The notes beneath the pieces are model-generated. The model was not told the origin of the DNA. It was given only the letters and a program-made list of their open reading frames with translations, and did not search any database. Shown in pieces: positions 1 through 7,584 of a DNA stretch of 64,000 bases; the stretch's first letter is position 1; each line of letters starts with the position of its first letter. Source of the stretch: Sulfuricurvum sp. (lineage in GTDB: Bacteria > Campylobacterota > Campylobacteria > Campylobacterales > Sulfurimonadaceae); NCBI GenBank assembly GCA_028710885.1, contig JAQTTG010000007.1, positions 1 through 64,000 on the forward strand. The letters are read 5' to 3'. Position numbers and translations under genes: made by a program.

Positions 1-47
1 TCAATGATCTCAAACTCAAACTCGATGCTCTTTTCAAAGCGTCTCAT
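1..47 (-). CDS. Start of an unidentified gene (partial)
   Basis: An open frame begins with ATG at 47 on the minus strand and runs off the left edge of the window. It encodes MRRFEKSIEFEFEII. A TATAAT hexamer lies about 15 bases before the ATG on the same strand, so the transcript would have a very short leader and no clear Shine-Dalgarno sequence. No in-frame start codon is visible further upstream. Fifteen residues are too few to name a family. The strand is supported by the promoter-like hexamer and the sensible charged start. Confidence 0.45.
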   Translation of the reverse strand, partial: MRRFEKSIEFEFEII

Positions 48-215
48 CGTTTGTGGACGGGAATTATAGGGGATTAAGTCTTAAATGTCAAGAGAAAAAT
101 TAAAGAATTTAGCGAATAGTTAAAAAAATATTTATTTTTTATTCCTTACCTTCAAAAATGTAACATTATTACTCGTTTTTCTCCCCTAAATTCATTTTTT
201 TAGCTTGAATCTCAA

Positions 216-244
216 ATCAATAGTTAATAGAACTGATGTATAAT
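216..244 (+). promoter_or_regulatory. Putative promoter for the Bax-inhibitor gene
   Basis: A perfect TATAAT lies at 239-244, 34 bases before the preferred ATG. There is no good -35 box, but T-rich runs lie upstream, which is usual for sigma-70 promoters in Campylobacterota. This is sequence inspection only. Confidence 0.5.
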
Positions 245-277
245 CACTTTCGAAAAAACCCTTATAAGGAAAAAGAA

Positions 278-988
278 ATGGCTTTATATGATCGCGAATA
301 CGCACGGCAAGGTGCTTTTGGTTACGAGAGTGCATACAAAAGTGAAGCGCAGATCGTTACATTTGTTAAAGAAACCTACAAATTGTTTGCGGCATCTATG
401 CTCGCAGGTGGTGTAGGTGCATACGTTGGTATGCCGTTCGCAGGAATTGTTGCAACAAATTATTGGTGGATTGCAATTCCTTGGATGTTATTTGGAATGT
501 TTGGACTTCAAATGATCAAAAATAAACCGGGCATCAACATGATTGGCTTATTTGGCTTCACATTTGCTAGTGGTATTATCATCACTCCTCTTCTCAGTCA
601 TGTATTACATATGTCTGGTGGTGCGATGCTAATCGGGAATGCATTTTTTATGACAGCAGCGCTTTTCGGTGGTCTCAGCTTCTTTGCTATAAAAAGCGCT
701 AAAGACTTCACATCATGGACTAAACCAATCATGATTGCTTTTTTTATTATATTAGCAGTCTCATTGATCAACGTCTTCTTCTTGAAAAGTCCAATGATTT
801 ATGTAGCTATCCAAGCAGTTTTCTTGCTTGTTATCAGTGTCATGGTATTGATTGACACTCAAAATGTCATTCGCGGTGCGTATGAAACACCGATGGACGG
901 TGCTATCGCATTGTATCTCGATTTCTTCAACCTATTTATCACTTTGCTCCAACTCTTCGGAATCTTCGGCGGCAGCAGCGATGAATAA
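278..988 (+). CDS. Bax inhibitor-1 / YccA family membrane protein
   Basis: The product has 236 residues with about seven hydrophobic segments after a polar N-terminus (MALYDREYARQ). It ends with the conserved paired-aspartate region of the family: an Asp in VLIDTQNVI and another in ALYLDFFNLF, about 25 residues apart. In characterised bacterial BI-1 proteins such Asp pairs form a pH-sensing latch in a calcium-leak channel; that role is inferred here. The ATG at 278 is preferred over an in-frame ATG at 236 because the latter overlaps the -10 hexamer, while AAGGAAAAAGAA sits just before 278. The 3' end overlaps the next gene by 8 bases, so the two are probably co-transcribed. Confidence 0.9.
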   Translation: MALYDREYARQGAFGYESAYKSEAQIVTFVKETYKLFAASMLAGGVGAYVGMPFAGIVATNYWWIAIPWMLFGMFGLQMIKNKPGINMIGLFGFTFASGIIITPLLSHVLHMSGGAMLIGNAFFMTAALFGGLSFFAIKSAKDFTSWTKPIMIAFFIILAVSLINVFFLKSPMIYVAIQAVFLLVISVMVLIDTQNVIRGAYETPMDGAIALYLDFFNLFITLLQLFGIFGGSSDE

Positions 989-1394
989 CACTCTTCCTCC
1001 GGAACTTTTCCGGGTGGTGGATGCCAACCTGAATCGCCTCAAAGAAGGGATCCGTGTGATTGAGGATATAGCGCGCTATGTTCACAATGACAAGGAACTC
1101 TCCACATCTCTTAAAAAACTTCGTCATCAATGTCGTATTGAACCCATCGAAATGCTCCTCTCCTCACGCGACAGTCTCAATGATGTATTACGTCCGACAA
1201 TGCAAAGTGAGATGAATCGCACCGACCTCTCTTCTATATTAATAGCAAACTATAAACGAGCCCAAGAATCTTCACGCGTTTTGGAAGAACTCTATAAGAT
1301 CGTAGAGCCTGAATACAGCGAGCGATTCAAACAAATCCGCTATGAACTCTATACATTAGAAAAAGAGAACCTGTTAGGCCTTATTGAAATCTAA
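981..1394 (+). CDS. thiD2: ThiD2-like HMP-P kinase domain protein
   Basis: A 137-residue protein starts at the ATG at 981, inside the end of the Bax-inhibitor gene. It contains RVVDANLNRLKEGIRVIED, then KKLRHQ and RAQESSRVLEELYK. This pattern is the N-terminal extension found on some ThiE thiamine-phosphate synthases (the ThiD2 domain). ThiD2 has been characterised elsewhere as a hydroxymethylpyrimidine-phosphate kinase. Here it stands alone, without the ThiE barrel, so automatic annotation as thiamine-phosphate pyrophosphorylase would be misleading. The flavoprotein gene downstream overlaps it by 11 bases, which suggests one operon. No TPP riboswitch is visible. Domain recognition is good; the kinase role is inference. 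Confidence 0.7.
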   Translation: MNNTLPPELFRVVDANLNRLKEGIRVIEDIARYVHNDKELSTSLKKLRHQCRIEPIEMLLSSRDSLNDVLRPTMQSEMNRTDLSSILIANYKRAQESSRVLEELYKIVEPEYSERFKQIRYELYTLEKENLLGLIEI

Positions 1395-2595
1395 GCACAT
1401 TGTCATCATCGGAGCGGGATCGGCGGGGTTGATGGCAGCAGATGTTCTATCCTCTGCGGGGATGTCTGTAGATGTTTTTGAATCAAAACCTTCTGTTGGA
1501 AGAAAGTTTCTCATGGCGGGCAAGGGGGGACTAAATATCACCCACAGCGAACCGATGGCTGATTTTATCGGCCGATATGATCAAAGCGATTGGCTGGAAC
1601 CGATGATTCAATCCTTTGATGCGGATGCGATTCGAGAATGGATGGGCAGTTTAGGTGTCGCTTCGTTCATCGGAAGTTCGGGACGAGTGTTTCCGACAGA
1701 GATGAAAGCTGCACCGCTGTTACGCCGCTGGCTCTCCTCTTTGAAAAAACGGGGTGTTCGCGTCCACTGCCGCCATTACTGGCACGGCTTTAACCAAGAG
1801 GGAAGTTTACGCTTCAGAGCCGCTGAGGGGGAGAAAACACTAACCCCTTATGCAACGATTTTGGCTTTGGGCGGCGGAAGCTGGGCCAGCTTGGGTTCGG
1901 ATGGGAAATGGGTGAGCATATTGGCTGATGCGGGTGTAAAGATTGCCCCTTTATTACCCTCAAACTGCGGATTCAAGACACTATGGTCCCCGTTCATGCA
2001 AACCCACTTAGGCAAACCGTTAAAAAATATCTCGGGCTGGGTACAGGGGAATAAAGAGTGCATCAGTTCATCCGAAGCCGTTTTGACAACGTATGGGATT
2101 GAGGGCGGTTTGATCTATGCCCTATCGCGTCCTCTGCGAGAAGCAGTTATGGCAACGGGCAGTGCAACTCTCTATTTAGATCTTTTACCGCATAGCAGCG
2201 AAGCGGCATTAGCAACACGTCTTGCACACACAGGGAAGCAATCAACCGACAATATCTGGCGAAAAGCAGGGTTAGAGGGGCTCAAAGCGGCGCTCATTCG
2301 GGAAATGCTTCCCAAAAAGAAATGGTCTGACCCCTTCGCTGTTTCAGCATGTGTCAAGAAATACCCTCTCACCCTTACGGGAATGCAGCCTATCGATGAA
2401 GCAATTAGCACCGCAGGCGGAGTAATGCGCGAAGCGCTCTCTGAAGATCTTATGCTTCACTCCCTGCCGAATGTGTTTTGTGCAGGAGAAATGCTCGATT
2501 GGGATGCACCGACGGGAGGGTATCTCCTAACCGCATCATTTGCAAGTGGAGTATTTGCGGCTAAGGGTGTTTTAAAAATGGCGGCCTTGGATTGA
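1384..2595 (+). CDS. HI0933/BaiN-family flavoprotein
   Basis: The 403-residue product has an N-terminal dinucleotide-binding motif (IVIIGAGSAGLMAAD), the downstream GRKFLMAGKGGLNITHSE segment and the ILALGGGSWASLGSDG region typical of HI0933-like FAD/NAD(P)-binding proteins. The C-terminus carries AGEMLDWDAPTGGYLLTASF, the family's FAD-contacting end. The start is a TTG at 1384, overlapping the end of thiD2. The family's substrate in Campylobacterota is unknown; some relatives act as bile-acid or other enone reductases, and the PP_4765 group is uncharacterised. Nothing here is truncated. Confidence 0.88.
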   Translation: MKSKHIVIIGAGSAGLMAADVLSSAGMSVDVFESKPSVGRKFLMAGKGGLNITHSEPMADFIGRYDQSDWLEPMIQSFDADAIREWMGSLGVASFIGSSGRVFPTEMKAAPLLRRWLSSLKKRGVRVHCRHYWHGFNQEGSLRFRAAEGEKTLTPYATILALGGGSWASLGSDGKWVSILADAGVKIAPLLPSNCGFKTLWSPFMQTHLGKPLKNISGWVQGNKECISSSEAVLTTYGIEGGLIYALSRPLREAVMATGSATLYLDLLPHSSEAALATRLAHTGKQSTDNIWRKAGLEGLKAALIREMLPKKKWSDPFAVSACVKKYPLTLTGMQPIDEAISTAGGVMREALSEDLMLHSLPNVFCAGEMLDWDAPTGGYLLTASFASGVFAAKGVLKMAALD

Positions 2596-2613
2596 TTAGA
2601 AAAATTTGCTGTA

Positions 2614-2988
2614 TCAGTGACGGCAATCTTCTCCTTGACAATGTATTTGTTGCACAAGATACTCTTCTGAGAGGTGCAAATTAGAACACGAGTCTAATAA
2701 ACCATACAACTCCATTTCATGTCCCGTAAGATGTTTTACCGTACTACCCGCTTCATCAATAAACACAAATATTTCATGCTTGTGCTCATTTTTTTTGATG
2801 TGCTGCGAAAAAATGACATATTCAGCTTTTTTAAGTTCAGAAAATTTTTCACAAACTGCAATGTATTTTTCACACCCTTTATTTACCATTTTGATTTCCA
2901 AAAATTCTGACTGAATTGCATTTCTCAGTACCGGCATAAGATTGGGCATAACATCTTGTAAATTGGTATATTTTTCAATTCCACGCAT
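2614..2988 (-). CDS. Small protein of unknown function
   Basis: This frame encodes about 124 residues starting MRGIEKYTNLQDVMPNLMPV. Three consecutive ATG codons occur at 2994, 2991 and 2988; the last is preferred because AAAAGGAG lies immediately upstream and leaves a normal spacer. The protein has no signal peptide or membrane segment. It is rich in Glu and Lys and has Cys residues at its C-terminus (CQGEDCRH) and near SCSNLHLSEE. I do not recognise the family. It is divergent from the leucine-rich-repeat kinase gene, sharing a 98-base intergenic region, so a functional link is possible but unproven. Confidence 0.75.
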   Translation of the reverse strand: MRGIEKYTNLQDVMPNLMPVLRNAIQSEFLEIKMVNKGCEKYIAVCEKFSELKKAEYVIFSQHIKKNEHKHEIFVFIDEAGSTVKHLTGHEMELYGLLDSCSNLHLSEEYLVQQIHCQGEDCRH

Positions 2989-2994
2989 CATCAT

Positions 2995-3086
2995 CTCCTT
3001 TTAGGATTTTTATATTATGGATAGTATAACGCCTTATATCAAATATCGGTAAAATTCCAACACTAACTAATCTAGAAAAGGGCTTT
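2995..3086. promoter_or_regulatory. Divergent promoter region, small protein / LRR kinase
   Basis: This short spacer separates divergent genes. On the plus strand TATAAC at 3025-3030 is a possible -10 element for the kinase gene, with AAAAGGG just before its ATG at 3087. On the minus strand an AT-rich stretch precedes the AAAAGGAG ribosome site. No operator-like palindrome stands out. Confidence 0.35.
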
Positions 3087-4340
3087 ATGCAAACGTTGGC
3101 ACAATTACGCTCCGGCGAACTCAAAGGGATAAAGCAACTTACCCTCTCTGAAAATCTAACCTCTTTCCCCGAAGAGATCTTTGAACTGGCGGAAAGCCTT
3201 GAAATTTTGGATTTGAGCAACAATCTCCTCTCCTCTCTCCCCGAAGATATCCATAAACTATCAAAACTCAGAATCGCTTTTTTCTCCAACAACCGATTTA
3301 CCCACCTCCCCTCATTTAAAGGGTGTGATACACTCACAATGCTCGGTTTCAAAGCGAATCAAATCGAGACGTTTGACGAAGAGATACTGCCTCACAGTAT
3401 CAACTGGCTGATTCTGACCGATAATAGACTTACGTATTTGCCCCGCTCTATCGGCAAACTCACCAAACTCCAAAAATTTCCTTTGGCGGGCAATCAGCTC
3501 ACAACACTTCCCGCTGAGATGGCGTCATGCCGAAATCTCGAACTCCTCCGTCTCTCGGCCAACTGTCTCGAAACAATTCCCTCATGGCTACTAAGCCTTC
3601 CGAAACTCTCTTGGCTCGCCTTTTCGGGAAATCCGTGCAGCAGTGCACGCCAATATCCGCTCGAAGAGATTGCGTATGAAGCGCTAGAGGTCAAAGAGCG
3701 TCTGGGTGCGGGGGCTTCGGGAGAGATATTCAAAGCCTACTCATCACGGCATGCACACGATACTGCGCTCAAGATATTCAAAGGATCTATTACGAGCGAC
3801 GGATACGCCCACGATGAGATGAATGCCTGCATGAGCGTAGGGGAACATCCGAACCTCATCAAAGTACTGGCGAAGCTAGCGGGGGAGGAACGATTGGGGC
3901 TGCTGTTGGAGTATATCCCTGAGGTCTACCGAAACCTCGGATTTCCTCCCGATTTTGAGAGTTGCACGCGCGATACGTTCACTAAAGAAACATCATTTTC
4001 TATCGAAACAGTCTACGCCGTGGCAAAAGCTATTGCCTCCGCGAGCGCTCATTTGCATAGTCGGGGAGTGATGCACGGCGATCTGTACGCCCACAACATC
4101 CTCATCAATGATAAAGACCACTGTTATCTGGGCGACTTCGGCGCGGCAAGTTTTTATGAACCCCACCGAAAAGAGTTCGAGAGGATCGAAGTGCGGGCAT
4201 TTGGATGTCTGATCGAGGATATGCTTTCACTCTGCCCTGCCAAAGAGGGAGATATTTATGAGCGGTTGGATCAGTTAAAAGAACAATGCATGAATGAAAA
4301 TGTAGAGGAGAGACCGCTATTTAGTGAGATGGGGTTATGA
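3087..4340 (+). CDS. Leucine-rich-repeat protein kinase
   Basis: The 417-residue protein fuses about eight leucine-rich repeats (residues 14-185; units such as LEILDLSNNLLSSLPEDI) to a Hanks-type Ser/Thr kinase domain (about 200-417). The kinase has the glycine-rich loop GAGASGEIF at 207-215, the ATP-binding Lys in TALKIF (K229), a catalytic loop HGDLYAHN at 330-337 (HGD instead of HRD, with Asp and Asn kept) and the DFG metal site at 350-352. It lacks a signal peptide and membrane segment, so it should be cytoplasmic. The arginine change in HRD suggests control without activation-loop phosphorylation. Substrate unknown. The stop overlaps the convergent methyltransferase gene by 6 bases. Confidence 0.92.
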   Translation: MQTLAQLRSGELKGIKQLTLSENLTSFPEEIFELAESLEILDLSNNLLSSLPEDIHKLSKLRIAFFSNNRFTHLPSFKGCDTLTMLGFKANQIETFDEEILPHSINWLILTDNRLTYLPRSIGKLTKLQKFPLAGNQLTTLPAEMASCRNLELLRLSANCLETIPSWLLSLPKLSWLAFSGNPCSSARQYPLEEIAYEALEVKERLGAGASGEIFKAYSSRHAHDTALKIFKGSITSDGYAHDEMNACMSVGEHPNLIKVLAKLAGEERLGLLLEYIPEVYRNLGFPPDFESCTRDTFTKETSFSIETVYAVAKAIASASAHLHSRGVMHGDLYAHNILINDKDHCYLGDFGAASFYEPHRKEFERIEVRAFGCLIEDMLSLCPAKEGDIYERLDQLKEQCMNENVEERPLFSEMGL

Positions 4341-5021
4341 CGTAATAAACACCACTTCAAATTCGAGATAATCCAACGGATAACTCTCCATCAGTTTTTT
4401 GGTTTGTGCAAAATCAAGAACTCTTCGCCCCCCGCTCACTCCGCTACGCTTGATGTAGCGGAACATCTCCCGAACCGAATCAAACTCCAACGTCGTATGA
4501 AGCACTTCGTAATGGGCATCCACATATTTCTCAGCGATAGAAATCACCTCATCGCTAGAACGCAAAAGCGGTGTGACTCCCGCACATTCGTGAAGGGTTT
4601 TGAATGTTCCTGCAGTGAAGATCACGAGCGACATCGGTGTGTTAAGCGAAGCGAGGGATTTGAATACCCCGTCCAAATCCTCCGCCCACTGCAACGCCGA
4701 TGCGGAATAAAGTCGATCATACCGTTTACTTCTCAATCTCTCAAAGAGCGACGGATCATTGAAATCACCTAATATCAGCTCAACGTTCAATGACGAGGGA
4801 TGATGTTCGAGCATGGAGGCGGAGAAATCAACACCGACGAAATATTCAACTTCCCAATCAATCAGCGAATATAAGGTTCCGCTTCCGCACCCCAAATCCA
4901 AAATAGTCTTTGGTTTATCAGAGGTAGAGGCAATCAGTTTTTCCGCAACATGACGCTGGATGACATTACGGCTGCCGTACTCGGCGGCGTAGCGGGAAAA
5001 CTCGTGACAGGCGCTGCTCAT
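4335..5021 (-). CDS. BioC-like SAM-dependent methyltransferase
   Basis: The 228-residue class I methyltransferase has motif I ILDLGCGSGTLY, the acidic residue after strand 2 (FVGVDFSASML) and the SASALQWAEDL segment. FSRYAAEYGSRNVIQRHVA at the N-terminus resembles BioC, the malonyl-ACP O-methyltransferase that primes biotin synthesis; the C-terminal PLDYLEFEVVF is also BioC-like. No other biotin gene is in the window, so BioC is a reasonable but unproven call. It overlaps znuB by 4 bases (ATGA) as the last gene of the metal-transport operon. A strong inverted repeat within the gene (4440-4462) is explained by coding sequence. Confidence 0.8.
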   Translation of the reverse strand: MSSACHEFSRYAAEYGSRNVIQRHVAEKLIASTSDKPKTILDLGCGSGTLYSLIDWEVEYFVGVDFSASMLEHHPSSLNVELILGDFNDPSLFERLRSKRYDRLYSASALQWAEDLDGVFKSLASLNTPMSLVIFTAGTFKTLHECAGVTPLLRSSDEVISIAEKYVDAHYEVLHTTLEFDSVREMFRYIKRSGVSGGRRVLDFAQTKKLMESYPLDYLEFEVVFITS

Positions 5022-5815
5022 CGGCGGTTAATGACCAATGCGATGATAAAAATGACCAAGAGACACAAAACAATCGCCGCACCGCTGGGGAGAGAAAAGA
5101 GATACGAAGCACTAAGTCCGATCACTACGGATATAAGGGCAATCGCAATGGACAAAAGAGTCGTCGGATAAAAACCCATCCCGAATCGGATCGCGGCAAC
5201 GGGAGGGATGACCATCAAGGCTCCGATCAACAGTGTCCCGACCACTCGAATAGAGAGGGCGATAATCACGGCAATGACACTGACAAGCATGAAGTTAAGC
5301 ATCGCTACTCGAATCCCCCCTGCACGGGCAACATCTTCATCAAAGGCGATAAAATAAAGTTCTTTAAAAAAAGCGAGTAACAGTGCCATCGCTATAGAGC
5401 CGAAAATCCCCATTACCCACAAATCTTCAACACTGACCGAGAGGATGGAGCCGAAAAGATAGCTAAAAAGCGACGCATTAAACGACCCCGCCAACGAGAC
5501 GATGACGATCGCAAGAGCGAGTGAACCGGAGAGGAAAATGGCAAGTACCGAATCGGAATACATCCCGTGCATACTACGAAGATACTCGATCATCCATGAA
5601 GCAACAAGGGAGGCGACAACCGCCATCCACAGCGGACTCATCCCAAACAATAGCCCCACCGATACCCCGACGAGAGAAACATGGGCGAGGGTTTCACTGA
5701 GCAGTGAGTAGCGGCGCAAAACAATAAACGATCCCCCAACAGAGGCGAGAACAGCAATCATCAATCCGGCGATAAACGCACGCTGCATAAAAGGGTAATC
5801 AAGCATTTCTAGCAT
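5018..5815 (-). CDS. znuB: Zinc/manganese-type ABC permease
   Basis: The 265-residue integral membrane protein has about eight hydrophobic segments. It has the ABC-3 family pattern: MQRAFIAGLMIAVLASVGGSFIVLRR near the start in outline, SETLAHVSLVGVSVG for the first loop, and VGTLLIGALMVIPPVAAIRF for the ATPase-contacting segment. ABC-3 permeases import Zn, Mn or Fe; the metal cannot be read from the permease alone. GGAGGTAAGTA precedes its ATG, the best ribosome site in the operon. It lies 12 bases after znuC and overlaps the methyltransferase gene. Confidence 0.92.
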   Translation of the reverse strand: MLEMLDYPFMQRAFIAGLMIAVLASVGGSFIVLRRYSLLSETLAHVSLVGVSVGLLFGMSPLWMAVVASLVASWMIEYLRSMHGMYSDSVLAIFLSGSLALAIVIVSLAGSFNASLFSYLFGSILSVSVEDLWVMGIFGSIAMALLLAFFKELYFIAFDEDVARAGGIRVAMLNFMLVSVIAVIIALSIRVVGTLLIGALMVIPPVAAIRFGMGFYPTTLLSIAIALISVVIGLSASYLFSLPSGAAIVLCLLVIFIIALVINRR

Positions 5816-5827
5816 TACTTACCTCCT

Positions 5828-6589
5828 TCAATGGTTGTGACACACGACGTGTGCAGGTGTACCGTACAATCGGCTCATCTCGTCACATCGTATCACTTCA
5901 GAGGGATTTTGAGAAACAAGAAGCGTTTGATTGACAAATAAGACACGGGTGATATCTTCTGCGATTACCCCGATGTCATGGGTGATAAAAAGGATGGTCA
6001 TTTTCTTGGTACGATTGAGGGTACGAAGAAGCTCATAAAAACGGTGCTGTGATTCAACATCGACCCCCGTATTAGGTTCATCGACAATCAATACATCCGG
6101 TTTGGAGGCTAAAGCCCGCGCGATCATGACACGCTGACGCTGGCCGCCGGAGAGATTACCGATCAAACGGTCTGATAAATCAGCTACCCCCATCAATTCC
6201 ATTGCTTCGACTATTGCGGCTTTATCTTCGGCAGATTCAAATCCTAACATTCCCCGCTTGGCATATCTTCCCATCCCGACCACTTCGCGAACGGTTGCCG
6301 GAAAAGTACCATCAACAAGAGCAGAACGCTGAGGAACATAGCCAATACGATTCCAATCTTTAAAGCGATTTTGATCTGTACCAAATAATTTAATTACACC
6401 CGATGTCGCTTTTTCAAGCCCTAGGAGCAGACGGACAAGCGTTGTTTTACCTCCACCGTTCGGTCCGATAACGGCACAATATTCTCCCGGTAATATGCGA
6501 AATGTAGCCGCTTTAAGCACTTCATTACCATGACGTTCAAAGCACAGCTGATCAACTTCAAAAAGACTTGGGGAAAATTTCAACGACAC
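5828..6589 (-). CDS. znuC: Metal ABC transporter ATPase
   Basis: The 253-residue ABC ATPase has Walker A GPNGGGKTT (about 42-50), signature LSGGQRQR (about 146-153) and Walker B VLIVDEP (about 166-172). The QRSALVDGTFPATVREVV segment is typical of Zn/Mn importers. It is read here from the GTG at 6589, overlapping znuA by 10 bases. A TTG at 6583, in a TTGA overlap with the znuA stop and five bases after a GGAG, is an equally plausible start and would remove two residues. It works with ZnuB and ZnuA. Confidence 0.92.
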   Translation of the reverse strand: MSLKFSPSLFEVDQLCFERHGNEVLKAATFRILPGEYCAVIGPNGGGKTTLVRLLLGLEKATSGVIKLFGTDQNRFKDWNRIGYVPQRSALVDGTFPATVREVVGMGRYAKRGMLGFESAEDKAAIVEAMELMGVADLSDRLIGNLSGGQRQRVMIARALASKPDVLIVDEPNTGVDVESQHRFYELLRTLNRTKKMTILFITHDIGVIAEDITRVLFVNQTLLVSQNPSEVIRCDEMSRLYGTPAHVVCHNH

Positions 6590-7509
6590 TCCATAGCTTC
6601 TCTCAACTTGACAAGATTATCCTGCATAATTGAGAGATAAGTTTGATGAGATTTTAACTCATCTTCACTAATATTCTCCAACGGTTGAAGACTCACCGCT
6701 TTTATCCCTGTCTCGTGAGCAATCGTTTGTGAGACGTTATCATTAATAAAATCTTCAAAGAATATCGTTCTTACTCCATGTTTTTTCACAACATCAATAA
6801 TATCAGCTATATTTTTTGCACTTGGTTGTTCATCAGAAGAGAGCCCAATAACCGATACATTATCCAGATTATTAAGATGTGCCAAATAGCCAAATGCATT
6901 ATGATTTGAGATTAAAGTACGATTTTTACACTCTGATAATCCAATTTTATATTCTGATTTCAATTCTTGCAATTTTGCAATATAATCAGCCGTATTTTTA
7001 TGAAACAACTCCCCATTAGATGGAGAGAGTTTAGACAACCGCCCTTCCATCACTTGCGTCATTCTGATCATATTTTCTATATCTAGCCAGTAATGGGGAT
7101 CATCCGCATCCTGTTGCTGTGGCTCCTCGCCACCTTTAAGCAATACCACATGTTGACTCATATCTAAAACATCCGTTTTAGCAGAAAGAGTCTGTCGAAG
7201 TTGATTCGCCCAACTCTCAAATCCGGCTCCGTTATAAACAAATAAAGCAGAGTTGGATATCTCGGCTACTTGCTGCGGATTTGGATTAAATACATGCGCA
7301 TCTGTTCCCAGTGGAATAATCGAATGAACCTCAAGTGCATCACCGGCAATCGCATGAACAATCTCATACAATGTGAATGTACTGACGGATATGATCGGTT
7401 TTTGCTGTTGTTCTATAACTTTTAGTTTAGGGTTCGGAGAAAAAAAACTCATTCCGATTACGATTGCGGCGAGAGTACCGCCTAACACTATCAATCGTTT
7501 TGTTTCCAT
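6580..7509 (-). CDS. znuA: Metal ABC transporter substrate-binding protein
   Basis: The 309-residue protein has an N-terminal hydrophobic export or anchor segment (RLIVLGGTLAAIVIGMSFF). The cluster-9 metal ligands are present: His in TDAHVFNP (H72), His in DDPHYWLD (H139), His in SNHNAFGY (H203) and an acidic residue in IFFEDF. The insertion that is His-rich in many ZnuA proteins is here short and acidic (GGEEPQQQDADD), so zinc scavenging may differ or the metal may be Mn. First gene of znuA-znuC-znuB-methyltransferase, with GGAG before the ATG. It diverges from the NicO-type transporter across 75 bases. Confidence 0.9.
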   Translation of the reverse strand: METKRLIVLGGTLAAIVIGMSFFSPNPKLKVIEQQQKPIISVSTFTLYEIVHAIAGDALEVHSIIPLGTDAHVFNPNPQQVAEISNSALFVYNGAGFESWANQLRQTLSAKTDVLDMSQHVVLLKGGEEPQQQDADDPHYWLDIENMIRMTQVMEGRLSKLSPSNGELFHKNTADYIAKLQELKSEYKIGLSECKNRTLISNHNAFGYLAHLNNLDNVSVIGLSSDEQPSAKNIADIIDVVKKHGVRTIFFEDFINDNVSQTIAHETGIKAVSLQPLENISEDELKSHQTYLSIMQDNLVKLREAMECR

Positions 7510-7584
7510 ATTTCAGCTCCGTTCACACTCATTTCGTTTAGAATTTTAGTTCACTTCCATTACAAATAACATTAAAGGCCTTTA
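7510..7584. promoter_or_regulatory. Divergent control region of the metal locus
   Basis: This 75-base AT-rich spacer must hold promoters for znuA (minus) and the NicO gene (plus). ATAACATT at about 7568-7575 matches one half of a Zur-type operator, but the second half is not recognisable. I therefore call only a regulatory region, not a specific operator. AAAGG lies before the GTG start of the plus-strand gene. Confidence 0.35.

Noticed and set aside
4440..4462. Strong inverted repeat TCCGCTAC...GTAGCGGA
   Set aside because: It lies wholly inside the methyltransferase gene and codes for a plausible RYIKRSG segment. It shares only GCTACGC with the dispersed element, so I do not count it as a copy.
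7510..7584. Zur operator
   Set aside because: Only one half-site (ATAACATT) is visible, without a matching second half, so no operator is called.
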